Below are positions 33,007 to 44,159 of a stretch of DNA of 64,000 nucleotides, piece after piece; position 1 is the first letter of the stretch, and each line of letters begins with the position of its first letter. Made by a program: the position numbers and the translations under genes. The notes beneath the pieces are model-generated. The model did no database searches, had not been told where the DNA came from, and saw only the letters and a list, made by a program, of their open reading frames with translations. The DNA comes from Semisulcospira habei (taxonomy: Eukaryota; Mollusca; Gastropoda; Semisulcospiridae), in assembly GCA_036245525.1 (NCBI GenBank), contig BTPG01000003.1, positions 214,466,949-214,530,948 of the forward strand, given 5' to 3'.

Positions 33007-34015
33007 TATACTTTTTCTTCCACAAAAAAAATCGAACAAAGACGGAGATAACTTTAAAAAAATATTATACACAATTTACCAGATATGCTTAAATTTCGTT
33101 TTGACCATCTTGTTATTGTTCGTTCAGTAATTTCTAGCATAACTGACCAATTTTTGAGTATACTAGAGGCAGGCATATTACTATTAAAATGAATCCCCAA
33201 TATCTTTATTGTGCTTTTCATTTTAAATCAAACCCTTAATCTCTTCAGTTTTAAAGGAACCAATCGACATACCTTCGTTTTCAAAGCCGATATTCTTGAA
33301 AAAACTGTCTATTACATCTAGTACTCTTTCAAGATCACTATTTTTCGTGTAAGAAAACCCTAATATCATCGGCATATATGGCCAGCTTTAAAAATTCTCT
33401 GGGGTTTCCAGGAAGCGTATTAAGTTTAGGTAGTACTATTCCTCTAATATTGGGATCAGCTCTTATTTTTATAGCTAATATTTCTAGAGAGAGAACGAAA
33501 GCCATTGTGGACATGAACAGCTTTGTCTTATTTCGGAGTCTACTGAAAAGAAATGGGACAACCATCCTGCGTAATTTATGCAACTTTCTGTGTTTTTTGT
33601 GATTATTTCTACCCACTTAATAAAATTTTCACCAAATCCAAACTGTTTGAAGGACCAAAGTATAAATTCTTTAGAAAGAGAATCAAAAGCACGGGAATAA
33701 TCCAGTGCTAATAAAATACCAGGTTTGTTCATGTGATTAACGTGATTTATGACATCATCAACTAGTCGAATTAGGTCAGTTGCTTTTCTGCCTTTAATAA
33801 AGCCTGCTTGATCTTCATCAACAAGACTACTATTAACCGTTGAGAAACGTTTCGACAGTCATTTTGCTAGAATCTTATAATCCATGTTAGTTAAGGAAAT
33901 TGGTCGCCAGTTACCGAGGCTGTCCCTTGACAGACCTTTCTGTATCAATGTTATAACAGATTTCTTTTGAATGGCCTCAGTCGCCTGCTCGGCGTTAAGC
34001 CCCAATATCTAACTC
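33007..34015 (-). mobile_element. L1/Tx1-like LINE, RT part
   Basis: Minus-strand translation in more than one frame: SLGNWRPISLTNMDYKILAK (with a stop just after), DEDQAGFIKGRKATDLIRL, LLALDYSRAFDSLSKEFI, FGFGENFIKWVEIITKNT, then AFVLSLEILAIKIRADPNI and LAIYADDI. This is an RT with fingers and palm; the catalytic motif reads YADDI. Frameshifts near 33620 and 33490 make it a pseudogene. It continues, after insertions, at 32645-32745 and 29880-30780. Confidence 0.85.
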
Positions 34016-34019
34016 TTTT

Positions 34020-35230
34020 GAATGGAAGACATTTAACCACTTTCATATGCTTTTCTTGAAGACGCTATCTGAACATGTTTAATTCTTCTAGACCAAAATA
34101 ACTTATAATTGAGGTTGTTAAGCCGCCAAGGCTGCCGGCATGTCTGAAGAGAACAGTGTATAATTCCAATCTCCTTCCCAAAACGCGCCTGCTGCCAGGT
34201 TGCATGCATCAACATGGACATGTTCCTTGCTTTGTGAGTCATAATACACAGTGCCATTAAAAACATGCATGTAAGATAGCCACCACTGTAAGTCTGCATG
34301 AAACTCCCGTGAGAGTCTCGCTTTATGCCTTTGCTGCTGAAGGGGTTTAATCGTATCAAGAATCCGCCTGAAAACAAATTTGGCTCCCTTGACCTGGGCT
34401 TAACACGCCCAGTTAAGGGATCCTGCTAGTGACTGCAAGCTTTGCTTTGTCGCGCGTGTTTTGCCTTGAAACTGCTGCAAGCGTTTGTGAAGTTGCTGTA
34501 ACTTGTCGTCGCCCAATGACAAGATGCTTGTGCGGCTGCAGATATGGATCCCGAGAAATGTAATGGTCTGTGTAAGCCCCACCACCTTAGGCCAGCTAAT
34601 ATTGAACCCTAATCTACGTAAATCATCATCATCATTTGAGTGCATTCCTCTTTGGACTTAGCTGCTATGAAGAAATCGTCAATATACACTACTATCCCTG
34701 TCATGCCGCGCCGTACCATACATCTACGAACTGCCTGAGAGAGTCTGTGAAAGTGCGAAGGGCCCACATTACTACCAAAGGGTAGCCTACTTTCGAACAG
34801 GTATGTGGACTTCTGCTCGCCCGTAAAAATCCATTTTAGGCCTGTGACTTGGTAATTATCTGGATGGATACACACAGATCGGTATGCCGCCTTAAGGTCA
34901 ATTTTCGCGCACCAGTAGCCGGATTTGGCTAGTCCGCACGCGTCCGCTAGAGTCTGGAATTTTACTGTCTCAGGTACTGAGTAATCGTTCATTGCATGTC
35001 CTACTGGCTTGCTGCCGTCATGTATCAGGCGTATGCTTTTGTCGTATTTTGGGATCGCAGCCAAAGCGCTAATTACGGTTGGTTTTTGAGATGCTACAAT
35101 AGAATGACCTTTGTTTATAATAGACAAGTTCGCCCTAGGTCCCTGGTTTTATTGGTCATCAATTTGGTCTTCTCTGCACCGATTTCCATTCCAAATACAA
35201 TGGCTGTACTGTTCAGCTTTTCCATAAGCT
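34020..35230 (-). mobile_element. DIRS-like retrotransposon fragment (RT and RNase H)
   Basis: The minus strand encodes RLIHDGSKPVGHAMNDYS, CAKIDLKAAYRSVCIHP, RLPFGSNVGPSHFHRLSQAV and catalytic IVVYIDDFFIAAKS (35127-34609). Next come LGFNISWPKVVGLTQTITFLG and ATKQSLQSLAGSLNWAC (34645-34400), then an RNase H-like part ending LNNLNYKLFWSRRIKHVQIAS (34377-34033). This order and wording is that of DIRS-group elements. No tyrosine recombinase follows, because the L1-like LINE begins at 34015. Frameshifts near 34620 and 34390. Confidence 0.82.
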
Positions 35231-35269
35231 GAGCTAGCTCCTTTTATTTGATTATAATAAGATTCATTG

Positions 35270-35934
35270 TTATTTTGATGATATTTCAGATGCTGTCTCG
35301 CTGTCTCTATCATCTTATCTCGCATCGACTACTGCAACTCTCTCCTTTCCGGCCTTCCTCACTCCACCACACTCACTCTCCAACGCGTCCAGAACAATGC
35401 TGCCCGCCTCATCCTCAGAAAGAAAAAATCCGACCACATCACTCCCCTGCTCAAGCTCCTTCACTGGCTCCCCATCCCCCAACGCATCCAATACAAGATT
35501 CTGTCTCTCTGCTACAAATCCCTGAACAACTACGCTCCCGCCTATCTCTCCAACTTACTTCACCACTACACTCCTCCCCGCTCCCTCCGGTCCGCCTCTG
35601 ACCCTCTCCGCCTCCTCATCCCCCGCACCAAACTCAGCACTTTCGGCCCCCTAGCTCCTTTTCAGTATACGGTCCATCCACCTGGAACACTCTTCCACTC
35701 TCTCTCCGTCAGAAACACTCGCTCTCCTCCTTCCAGTCCGCCCCCAAAACTCACCTCTTTCAACAGTTCTAGCACTATATCACCACACTCCCCACCCCAA
35801 GCTGACCGTCGTAATGTATCTTCACTATTTGTGTTACGTGAGTCATTGTCTAAAGCGTGCGCATGCGTCTGCGAGTTGTGAGTGCGCGCTTAGAGTTATA
35901 ATTATTATAAGATAAGCGCATTATAAATACCGTA

Positions 35935-35990
<56 letters not shown>
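35270..35990 (+). mobile_element. 5'-truncated CR1/L2-like LINE with (ATT)n tail
   Basis: Translation SRIDYCNSLLSGLP, LQRVQNNAARLILRKKKSDH, ITPLLKLLHWLPIPQRIQYK and APAYLSNLL is the conserved C-terminal region after the RT of CR1/L2/Rex-type LINEs. It breaks into another frame after about 35640. The 3' end is aagcgcattataaataccgt followed by an ATT run to 35990. Minimal truncated copy. Confidence 0.88.
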
Positions 35991-36109
35991 GTTCACTATA
36001 TTGACATTTTTCATTCATATTCACTGCATATTCACATTCATATCCTTCCATCCATCCACCCATCCATCCATCAGTCATATAGTAGAAGTCTACGCTCTAG
36101 CTCACAGAA
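35991..36109 (+). other. CATC-rich spacer, no gene
   Basis: Imperfect CCAT/CATC repeats only. Confidence 0.6.
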
Positions 36110-36348
36110 ACTGCTTGTTCAGCCCAGTGTCAGTCTAATAACTGCTGGTCCCCGTTTTTTTCAGTTATTAGGCCCGTCACGTCTGGAACTCACTTCCACT
36201 GCATGTCCGTCTATCCCCTACCCTGATGAACTTCAAAATATTTTGGAAGACCCATCTTTTCCAGGTAGCATATCAAGATTAGCTTAGTCTTGATGTGCTG
36301 CCTGGAAATGTTGGCTGTTTTTGTATATGAGTAGCCCATGTAGGTAGG

Positions 36349-36393
36349 CTGTGTGTGTGTGTGTGTGCGTGTGTGTGTGTGTTTTTGTTTGTT

Positions 36394-36485
<92 letters not shown>

Positions 36486-36486
36486 T
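36349..36486 (+). repeat. (GT)n microsatellite
   Basis: GT run with TTT and GC interruptions. Confidence 0.95.
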
Positions 36487-36629
36487 GTTTTGAATGCGCC
36501 TACATGGTGCGAGCAGGTGTTTATTTAAGAGTGCGTTCTAATTTTTATCCTTTTTAATATTATTTTTGTGTGTGCTGTAAAGCGCTCAGAGCTTGCTGTC
36601 CGTGGGGAAGGGCGCTATATAAAAACTAT

Positions 36630-36729
<100 letters not shown>

Positions 36730-36775
36730 CATTTAGGTCGATCATGTGTGTGACAAAAATGGAATATTTTCACAG

Positions 36776-36922
36776 GTTCATCCTCTATTGAGCCGGCAGC
36801 CTTCGACATGACCCTTATCGCCTCTGTGCTGGCATCGTCTTCCGTCTTGTGTGCACTGCTCGCCGCTACCATATTATTCGTGCGAAGATGGAAAAATAAA
36901 AGAGCTATGAGGGAGATGGCAG
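36776..36922 (+). CDS. Transmembrane exon of the EGF-Ig membrane protein
   Basis: Acceptor ttttcacag (AG at 36774-36775) and donor GTACGA at 36923. The exon is 147 bp, phase 1 at both ends, in frame with the Ig exons. The translation has a short stalk (SSSIEPAAFD) and a hydrophobic helix MTLIASVLASSS then VLCALLAATILFV. The basic stop-transfer RRWKNKR and MREMA follow. Charge distribution (basic after the helix) places the C-terminus in the cytoplasm, so the protein is type I. The upstream neighbour is a run of LINE 3' ends and microsatellites, which makes a short exon easy to overlook. The call rests on splice sites, phase and the helix; there is no homology call. Confidence 0.83.
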
Positions 36923-37063
36923 GTACGACTAATCTTTGAAAAACGTGGGATTTGGTGTTGGTTTTGTTGTGGCATAATGCTATTGCCTGTAAGGACGCAC
37001 CGCTTGCGGTACTGTACAAGTAGTAACTTCATTCGAAGCGTAATGTTTGATTGTCCGACCTAG

Positions 37064-37112
37064 GAAGCAAAGGACCACGGGCCGATGTCATTTTGATGGC
37101 CTTTGCTTACTG
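37064..37112. repeat. Diverged hairpin repeat
   Basis: gcaaaggaccacgggccgat and atggcctttgc are related to the hairpins at 11461 and 12783. Confidence 0.55.
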
Positions 37113-37149
37113 TATAGCCTACAGTTTCCACAATAATGTTAAAAGCAAG

Positions 37150-37830
37150 TTCACGTCACCTTGTTTGTCCATCGCCAAGCGACGAGGACCACTTCTGTCA
37201 TCCAGTTGGGCCTGGCGTGGACCTGGTCTGTGGATTCTTCAATGGCTGATGAGTTCGATCTGCGCCAGAAAAAAAAAGTTCTCTGACAGCGCAGAGAGGA
37301 AATGGCCACCGCGATGAGTGCAGGGTGCCTGGCTCTGACTTTCCTTCCCTGCCTCCATTGCTCAGCTGAGGCTGTTGTGTTGGCCTCACAGGATGCGGAC
37401 CCTTTGCAGAAAGAGGAACGCCACTCGACCCGGTCCTGAGCCGTCTGCTCCCAGGTGTCAGGACTTGTGCCTAACGCTTTGAGGGACGTCTCATTAAAGC
37501 GTTTTTTTTTTTGGCTCCATAGGAACGCTTTCCTCACTGAAGCCCGCCTACAAAAGGTGTTTCTTTTTGGCAGCCGATGATCTGGCATGCGAGCTACTTG
37601 GCCTGCCCAGCGTAGCTGAACTGCACCAGGATCATGTAGATGCCCGCTTGGGACAGCACTTCTGTGTCTGGAATTCTGTCCTGCCATTTGATGTTGAGGA
37701 GCTTTCTGAGGCAGGTTGTGTGAAAGTGGTTCAGCTTCCTGGGTTGGCGTTGATACACAGTACGGGTCTCACAGGCAAAAAGCAGCGTAGGGAGTACAAT
37801 TGCCCTGTTAGGGTCCGAAATAGCTCAGGG
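37150..37830 (-). mobile_element. RTE-like LINE, C-terminal part
   Basis: Minus-strand coding around 37845-37560 resembles LNHFHTTCLRKLLNIKWQD and IPDTEVLSQAG; then VQLRWAGQVARMPDHRLPKR follows, and a degraded tail to 37150. This is the region after the RT core of RTE-like LINEs. It continues the RT part at 38817-40100, from which the TIR element at 37833-38553 separates it. Confidence 0.8.
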
Positions 37831-37832
37831 GC

Positions 37833-38553
37833 CGCTTGCATAGCGATGAAGTAAGTCCTTACTTTCGAAGTTATGGGCTACTCAAGAAGTAAACGCCTCC
37901 GCTTTCCGCTTGCATGGGTCGGAAGTAACGCTTACTTCGGAGGTTAACGAGGAAGTAACATGGGCGTGATTTACTACAGGGGGAGCCCATGAGTACCGTG
38001 CTTACGTCGGAAGTTACCATGTGTAAAGGTATGTTTTAGAGGTTTTGTATGGGTAATTCAAGGTGCTATTGTTATTGTATCACAAACAACACTGCTGTGA
38101 TTCAGTTTTCTTAGGTTTAAAACTTGCTTTAGGTTTTAAAAAAAATTAAAAAATTAAAAAAAAATTATTAAAAAAAAAAGTTTAGGTGTTCTGCAAATTT
38201 TACAGAAACAGTCCGCTCAGTCTCGTATTTCAGTGAGCAAATCAACCTTTTCACTTTCATGCGGTAGCGTGGACCACAGCCGGCCTAGCCTGGGGCATCT
38301 TGACCCTGTTCTTTCCCTGCCGCAGCGCGCGGGTAGTTTTCATACACAGGGACGCCAGGATGTAAATACACGCATGCGCAGAAGTACGATTGACCTCAAA
38401 TTAAACGTCCTTCACCCATTACTTCACAAGTACCTACTACGGCGCGGATTTGGCTTCATGCAAGGCAAGCAGCCTGCCGCGAAACTTCCGAAGTAGTAAC
38501 TCTCAAAGTAGGCGCTTATTTCCGAAGTTATGAACTACATCGCTATGCAAGCG
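37833..38553. mobile_element. ~720-bp TIR element with repeated subterminal motifs
   Basis: The ends cgcttgcatagcgatg and catcgctatgcaagcg are exact inverted repeats of 16 bp. Just inside, several copies of a palindrome-like acttcggaagt or close variants occur on both sides (for example near 37890, 37935, 38010, 38489 and 38520). Such subterminal arrays are typical binding sites of hAT-like transposases, but no transposase gene is present. It is probably non-autonomous. No clear TSD seen. AT-rich centre at 38130-38180. Confidence 0.8.
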
Positions 38554-38816
38554 TCGGAGCAGGAGAGCGAAGGGAATCGCCGTGTCGTGGATTCAAATCC
38601 CCGCCCCGGCCCTGGTAGCTGGACTCACAGTCCAGGGGGGAACAGACGGGCTTGTTTAATATCATGTCCGTTGAAAGGTGCTAGTAAATCAAAGTGGGAC
38701 AGTTGGAGTGCTAAGGTTGTACTCAATAGGCATTAGATTTCCATGTCCCCCATAATGGGCACGTCAGGGCCGTCCATTATCACTTCGGTGCCGTGAACCT
38801 TAAACCCCGAAGTAAC
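38554..38816 (+). repeat. SINE-like fragment with B-box motif
   Basis: gtcgtggattcaaatccccg resembles a Pol III B box. The rest is not recognised. It lies between the TIR element and the LINE RT part. Confidence 0.4.
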
Positions 38817-40100
38817 CAATTGCCCTGTAGACCTTAAGATTTGTCTGTAGACTAATGCCCCTTCTGTTCCATACATTGGCGTGTAGTCTACCGAAAACTG
38901 CACTTGCTTTTGCGATCCTGGCATTCACTTCATCGTCAATGACAACGTTCTTGGACAGTGTATTGCCAAGCTAAGTGAACATGTTCACTGCGCCTAGTCT
39001 CTGACCGTTGACTGTGATGTTGGGCTCAACAAAGGGTTTCCTTGAGGTTGGCTGATGCATTACTTCGGTCTTTTTCGTGCTGATGGTAAGACCAAAGTTT
39101 GTGCAGGCGTCAGAAAGCGTGTCAACACTGTTGCATATCAGCTTCTGGTGCAGCGTTGACGGCACAGTCGTCTACAAACAGAAAGTCTATGATGATGTCA
39201 GTTATAACCTTGGTCTTTGCCTGAAGCTTCAGTCCAAAATCTGATGCCGATTCCAATGTCGCCATCTCTGAAAGCGTCAGTCAATATAGCGGAAAACATG
39301 ATACTGGAGAGTTTCGGTGCCTTGCTTCACTTTGTTTGAGATAGGATAGCGCTCGGACATCTCACCGTTGTCCTGGACCCCAGCCTTTATGCCGTCGTGG
39401 AACTGTTGCACCATGAAGATGAACTTCCTCGGTCATCCGTACTTTGCCTTAATCTTCTACAGACCTTCTCTGCTAACTGTGTCGAAGGCCTTGGTCATCC
39501 GTACTTTGCCTTAATCTTCCACAGGCCTTCTCTGCTGTGTCGAAGGCCTTGGTCATCCGTACTTTGCCTTAATCTTCCACAGGCCCTCTCTGCTAACTGT
39601 GTCGAAGGCCTTGGTCCGGTGGAAAACATGTCAGCATTCTGCTCCTGGCATTTCTCTTGCAGCTATCTTGCAGTGAACACCATGTCGATGGTCCCACGCC
39701 TTCTGTGAAATCCACACTGACTCTCTGGCAGGAGTCCCTGGTCAAGGTGTGATGTGAGACGGTTGAGGAGGATCCTGGCAAGTATCATGCCTTCCATGGA
39801 GAGCAAGGAGATGCCAGTGTGGTTGTCGCAGGCCTGACTATTCTCTTTGCGCTTGTACAGGTGAAGGATTGAAGGGCTTTGAATTCCTGCGGGATTTCCT
39901 CTTGTTGCCACATGAGCTGATGGAGTTTGTTCATCAAAGCTGCGCCACCTTCCTTATAGACCTCAGCTGGGATGGAGTATGTACGAGGAGCTGTCTGAGT
40001 TTGAAGTAGGGTTGGTAGATCATCAAGCGCTTCGTTGACTGGGGCTTGGGGCAGACGAGGGGAGTGGAGCTGCCGCAACATCAGCTACGACAATTTCCAC
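38817..40100 (-). mobile_element. RTE-like LINE, RT part with internal triplication
   Basis: The minus strand encodes SIPAEVYKEGGAALMNKLHQL, then HTGISLLSMEGMILARILLNR, LPESQCGFHRRRGTIDMVF and, lower down, FGLTISTKKTEVMHQPTS and the VNGQRLGAVNMFTxLG motif (near 38970). Three tandem copies of about 70-75 bp, each with the minus-strand equivalent of TKAFDTVS and flanking residues, stand at 39430-39615. Several frameshifts: pseudogene. Confidence 0.82.
39430..39615 (-). repeat. Triplicated ~72-bp segment in LINE RT
   Basis: The bases ggtcatccgtactttgcctt recur three times with the following cttccacaggcc and gtcgaaggcctt. The RT motif with the first catalytic aspartate is therefore present in repeated, broken form. 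Confidence 0.9.
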
Positions 40101-40139
40101 TCCCTCCATTTGCTCCTCCAATGCAGCACATTTGTTTTG

Positions 40140-41330
40140 AAGGGGGACATCAGTGTCCCCCTTCTGGGCCCGTGCGCACATCGGTCAAGTAGCTTTCTTA
40201 TACTTCTGGTTCTGAGCGGCCTTAGACGGCTGACCAGAACCAGAAGTCTTTGTAGTAAGATTGACAGGCTTTGGGGGGGGGGGGGGGGAGGGGGGCTGAG
40301 GCTTAGGTGCAGCAGAAGGCGGTGCCACAGGGCCGTTAGCGTCTGCCCTTTGCGTTCTCTGGCTCCTCGTCACCACTGGAGGAGGGTTACTCTCCAGGGG
40401 CGAAAGGAGCCGAGGCTCCGCCCCCAACCAAGACGTCCGTTTGACAAAAGCAATCTTGGTGGGGGGGGGGGGGGGCGCTTGCCTTCCACCGCAGCAATGA
40501 ATGTATACACAGAAGTATTGAGTTGAGCGCAGGGCCGTCAACCAGTCTTTTGACGTCCGCAAAGGACAGCCCCTTCCCCACACGCACCTTCTGAATCTTG
40601 CACTCGGATATCAATCAAGGGCATTTCTTGTCCGAAGCCATATGCACCCCCTGGCAATTCACACACACAGGGGGGGGGGGGGGGGGGTGGTTGTGCAGGA
40701 CTCACCAGAGTGTCCGGGATTTGTGCAACGGGCGCATGAAGCCTCTGCCTGGCGGCATGTCTTCTGCCCATGGCAATACTTTTGACACTTAAAGCAATGG
40801 ATGGGGGAGAGGGTCGTACTTCTTCACTTTGAGGGAGTAGTAACCTCACCAGATGGTAGTAGGAGTGGTGGTGGCGCCAAATGTCAGGATGATAGAGAGA
40901 CGGATCTCCCTACCACCTTGCTTGGAAACGAAGCGCCTGACGTAAGTCACCCCCTGCGACTTTCGGTTCCATACAAGTTCATCTTCCGACTGTTCGGCCA
41001 ACGCTTGATCTTTAATCACTCCTCTAGAAGAATTCATCGTTTTGTGGGGTGGGACCTCCACTGGAGTGTCTCCGATGGAGGAGAGCCCCAATAGACCGTT
41101 GTAGTGTGCCCGGGTACGTCACTCCAACAGCAAGTCACCACACCTGAGGCGCTGGGCCCCAGGCCTGCCAAAACGGCTTCTGAGGTCTCCCCCACCAGAA
41201 AATGGTGCAACTTTCAAACAGGCTTCCCTTTAACTTTGCATAGGACAATGAAAAAGCGAGGCCAGACGGCCGACACCTGAGGCGTCGCTTCCTCACAGTC
41301 GGAGTCGCTATCATTCTCAAGGACAATGTC
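40140..41330 (-). pseudogene. LINE ORF1 (gag-like, zinc knuckles), degraded
   Basis: The minus strand near 40800-40650 encodes HCFKCQKYCHGQKTC, then CARCTNPGHSGESC and CVNCQGVHMASDKKC: three successive CCHC-type knuckles, the first with a C in place of the usual glycine before H. This is the RNA-binding ORF1 protein layout of I/Jockey-type LINEs. N-terminal pieces (ALAEQSEDELVWNRKSQGV) lie at 41090-40850. Homopolymer G runs at 40268-40288, 40458-40475 and 40670-40687 shift the frame. It may belong upstream of the RT at 38817-40100, but that is not proven. Confidence 0.72.
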
Positions 41331-42402
41331 GCCGGCTATGTGCCACTTTGGTGCCAGTTTTGTTTTTATGGAGGTTTCCATATTATAGTGTATAGATATT
41401 CATCCCCCCGGGGGTCCCCGTCCACCACCGAGTCCAACAAGGGAAAGTACATTTGTCGGCGGGTCTCCAGCCGACGCACGATGGAGACTGCCCGAAAGAT
41501 ATACTCAGGGGGTTATGCCCGATTGAACCGTCTGAGCCACCGCCTTCTATCACACTGTTGAATGCAGGGGAATACTGGCGTAAAGCACCTAATCAGCAGC
41601 TGAGGCTATAGCATGGTCCTCCGTATATCAACCTGCGTATCAACAGTGGGATAGTGCTCAACGTGACAAGAGCCGATTGACTAGGCCGGTACTCCTAGCC
41701 TAAGGTAGAAGTCAAGGCCAAAGTGGAGTGTTTCATCCACCAGGATCCTCTTCTCCCCCGACACGGTTCTCCAAGCACGGCAAACACTCGTGATCCAAAG
41801 GACCAAAAATGAATAAGTATTTTTAAGGACCAATCCAACATGATACGACCTGGGTTAGCACAGGTCCTTTAAACCCGGACCAGTGAAAAATGTCTGAACA
41901 AAATATCTGTTGACAAGTCCCAATCCTGGACAAAGATGGCACCCCTTCGCTAGCCCACTCAGTCAGTGACTGAGGAGACTACCCACCCACGCCACTTGGA
42001 GGCTTATTGCCGAGTGGGCCGAATAATAAAGCGGTTTCTCGGGGTGTGGCCGCTGCGCATGCTACAGCTACTCGGAGCCACAGGTGAGAGCTGGGGGTCA
42101 GGTGGGGACCAAAGTCGAACGAACTACTTCCGGAGGAAGCACGACATGTCCCCCCCCCCCCCCCCCCCCACCAGAAGTTTCACCCCTCACTGAACACCCC
42201 CATACACCCCGCAAAGCAAGTACGCACATTTCAAAGAACGGAATCTCAATCCGGCATCACGGAAAACGTCACGTGGAAATGGCCAGCGTCAGATCATGTA
42301 TGCATAATGATGTAATCAGACATGGTATGCAGAATGGCGACTTATATGGGCACTCACTGCAGCTGCACGCAGAGCTCATGTGGATCTCTGCCTCTTGGAG
42401 AT
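41331..42402 (+). other. No gene recognised; poly-C tract
   Basis: Possibly the 5' region of the LINE on the minus strand. A C tract at 42150-42169 breaks the frames. Hairpin-family remnant gcagagctcatgtggatctc at 42371-42390. Confidence 0.45.
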
Positions 42403-43511
42403 TGTTACGATTATGGTTGTGTTGTTTTGTGAGAGCGTGCGTGCATAGATCGTAGGTAACGATCCGACGTTTTATTAGAGCTATCACGTTTTCTAATGAT
42501 ATAGCTTTTTAGAGAATTTCACTTTCGTTTATGAATAGTGCGGTGCTGAGTATCTGTTGCCACACGGAGTTGAGTCACGAAAGGTCTAGAAACCGCTCGG
42601 ATATTCATTTGTTTACTACCCGCGTGTCGATTGGCTTTCGGTGCTGATGCACTGTTTGCATGTTTACCAGTTAGAGTGGGCGGGGTCGTGACCTGTCTGG
42701 CCTACTTTTGTGTGACGTCATCGCGCACCACGGATTTTCTTGACTTAGATGTTGAAGATCGTAGCCAGATATTTTTAGAATATTCTAGTATGAATGAACC
42801 TTTGAGTTTTAGATACGTACTGTGATTTCATTGCTTGCGTTGTACGATTTTACCTGAATCTTCTAGAAAACATACCACTATAAAAGATCGTGCTAGGAAG
42901 CATCTGGGTGCATTGTTCAGTCGTAGGATTGCGATGTAACCAAGTCTGTGCATTGTTCAGTCGTAGGATTGCGATGTAACCAAGTCTGTGCATTGTTCAG
43001 TCGTAGGATTGCGATGTAACCAAGTCTGTGCATTGTTCAGTGATAGGATTGCGATGTAACCAAGTCTGTACATTGTTCAGTCGTAGGATTGCGGTGTAAT
43101 AGAGTCTGTACATCGTTCAGTTGTAGAATTGCGATGTGACAGCGTCGATACAGTGTTCAGTTGTATAATTGCAGTGTATCGAAGAGACATTAACACTGAG
43201 AGAGCTACGCAAGACATCGTGCTTCATTTGACAGCGTCAGAGTTATGCAGTGAGTGTTGATGTACATGGTATGATAAACGCATTGTGTCAAAGTGTGAAC
43301 TTTTGGAAGAGAATATTCTTGGTGAAATTGTGAACGCTTTTAGTGGAGATTGCATCGCTGTAATAAAATATTGTTGGAACTGTTACTCCAGTATTGTCTA
43401 CATCCTTAAGCCACATGTGACGGATTGCAGCTGAACGGAGGTTTATTTAAAAGAACTCTACGTGTGTGCGTCTGGTGTATCATTCTACGACCACGATTCA
43501 ACCACGTAACA
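42403..43511 (+). mobile_element. Solo LTR of Ty3/gypsy-type family with 5-bp TSD
   Basis: Starts tgttacgattatggttgtg and ends accacgtaaca, the same termini as the LTRs at 54894 and 59200. The five bases gagat flank both ends (42398-42402 and 43512-43516). It contains ctataaaaga (TATA-like, about 42880) and aataaa near 43363. The internal sequence is absent, so it arose by recombination between two LTRs. It is longer than the other LTRs because of a tandem repeat. It lies in the last intron of the host gene. Confidence 0.92.
42910..43165 (+). repeat. ~44-bp tandem repeats inside the solo LTR
   Basis: About six units carry cattgttcagtcgtaggatt and gcgatgtaaccaagtct, with later units more diverged. 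They lie just downstream of the TATA-like box. The full-length element has no such array at the equivalent point. Confidence 0.92.
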
Positions 43512-43704
43512 GAGATGTTGTCAGTGTTTCCTGTTCTCCTGGTTATCGCTTGTGACATTGCTCTTGCTCCTTGTTGGGCGACTCCTTCCGTATACGTCAT
43601 CTCACTACTGATTCCAAGTTCACTGTATATATCACATTCTACCTCAGGACCGAAATCCCCCAATTATGAAGTTGCTCTCTAAAGGTCTGTATTACGATTC
43701 TAGA

Positions 43705-43806
43705 GACAGATCGAGCAGGATAGTTCAAGGGTGATGCCAGAATACCTCGGCGTCTATGGGCGCCAAGCTATTCTGGCACCACCCTTGAACTATCATGCTC
43801 GATCCA
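43705..43806. repeat. Hairpin MITE relative, copy 4
   Basis: gatagttcaagggtgatgcc pairs with ggcaccacccttgaactatc, around cggcgtctatgggcgcc. It is the same hairpin as at 32789, 46628 and 46900, but its outer TIRs are eroded. It lies about 75 bp before the last-exon acceptor. Confidence 0.85.
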
Positions 43807-43880
43807 TATGCAGTGGTGTGTCGGGGCTGAATGAGATATTGTCTGCTTGGTTATTTTCGTTTTGTCTACCCTTTTGACAG

Positions 43881-44077
43881 AGGCAGAATCAAGAAGAAGG
43901 TCTGCAATGGATTTGTATGATGCTGGACTAACGGAGCCCGAAACATCTGCCACTCCAGCTGGAGAAACCGCTTCCCCCCTTCCCCCCGACACTTCTGCAA
44001 ATCTCGAGCCGGAGGGCAATTCACCGTCAAACTCGTCAACGGACTCCTCTATCGACTCTGCAGAGTTTAACCGATGA
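43881..44077 (+). CDS. Terminal exon: cytoplasmic tail
   Basis: Acceptor cccttttgacag (AG at 43879-43880); phase 1 entry, in frame with the transmembrane exon; stop TGA at 44075-44077. The translation is 65-66 residues: basic start EAESRRRS, then DLYDAGLTEPE, proline/threonine stretch ETSATPAGETASPLPP and a serine/asparagine-rich end GNSPSNSSTDSSIDSAEFNR. No kinase, ITIM or death domain is visible; the single tyrosine is in DLYDAGL. Many serines and threonines could be phosphorylated. A poly(A) signal follows 61 bases later. It is the same transcript as exons at 3247, 3468, 11560 and 36776 by frame logic, not by direct proof. Confidence 0.8.
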
Positions 44078-44138
44078 TAAGGATAGTGTTTATATGATCG
44101 CCGGCATGCACGCAAACATAAAAAGATAAAAAGTAAAA

Positions 44139-44144
44139 AATAAA
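44139..44144 (+). terminator. Polyadenylation signal AATAAA
   Basis: AATAAA 61 bases after the stop codon of the terminal exon, in an A-rich context. Confidence 0.7.
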
Positions 44145-44159
44145 ATATGTTTGAATTTT

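Noticed and set aside
42910..43165. CRISPR-like or regulatory array
   Set aside because: Contiguous tandem units within an LTR, no spacers.
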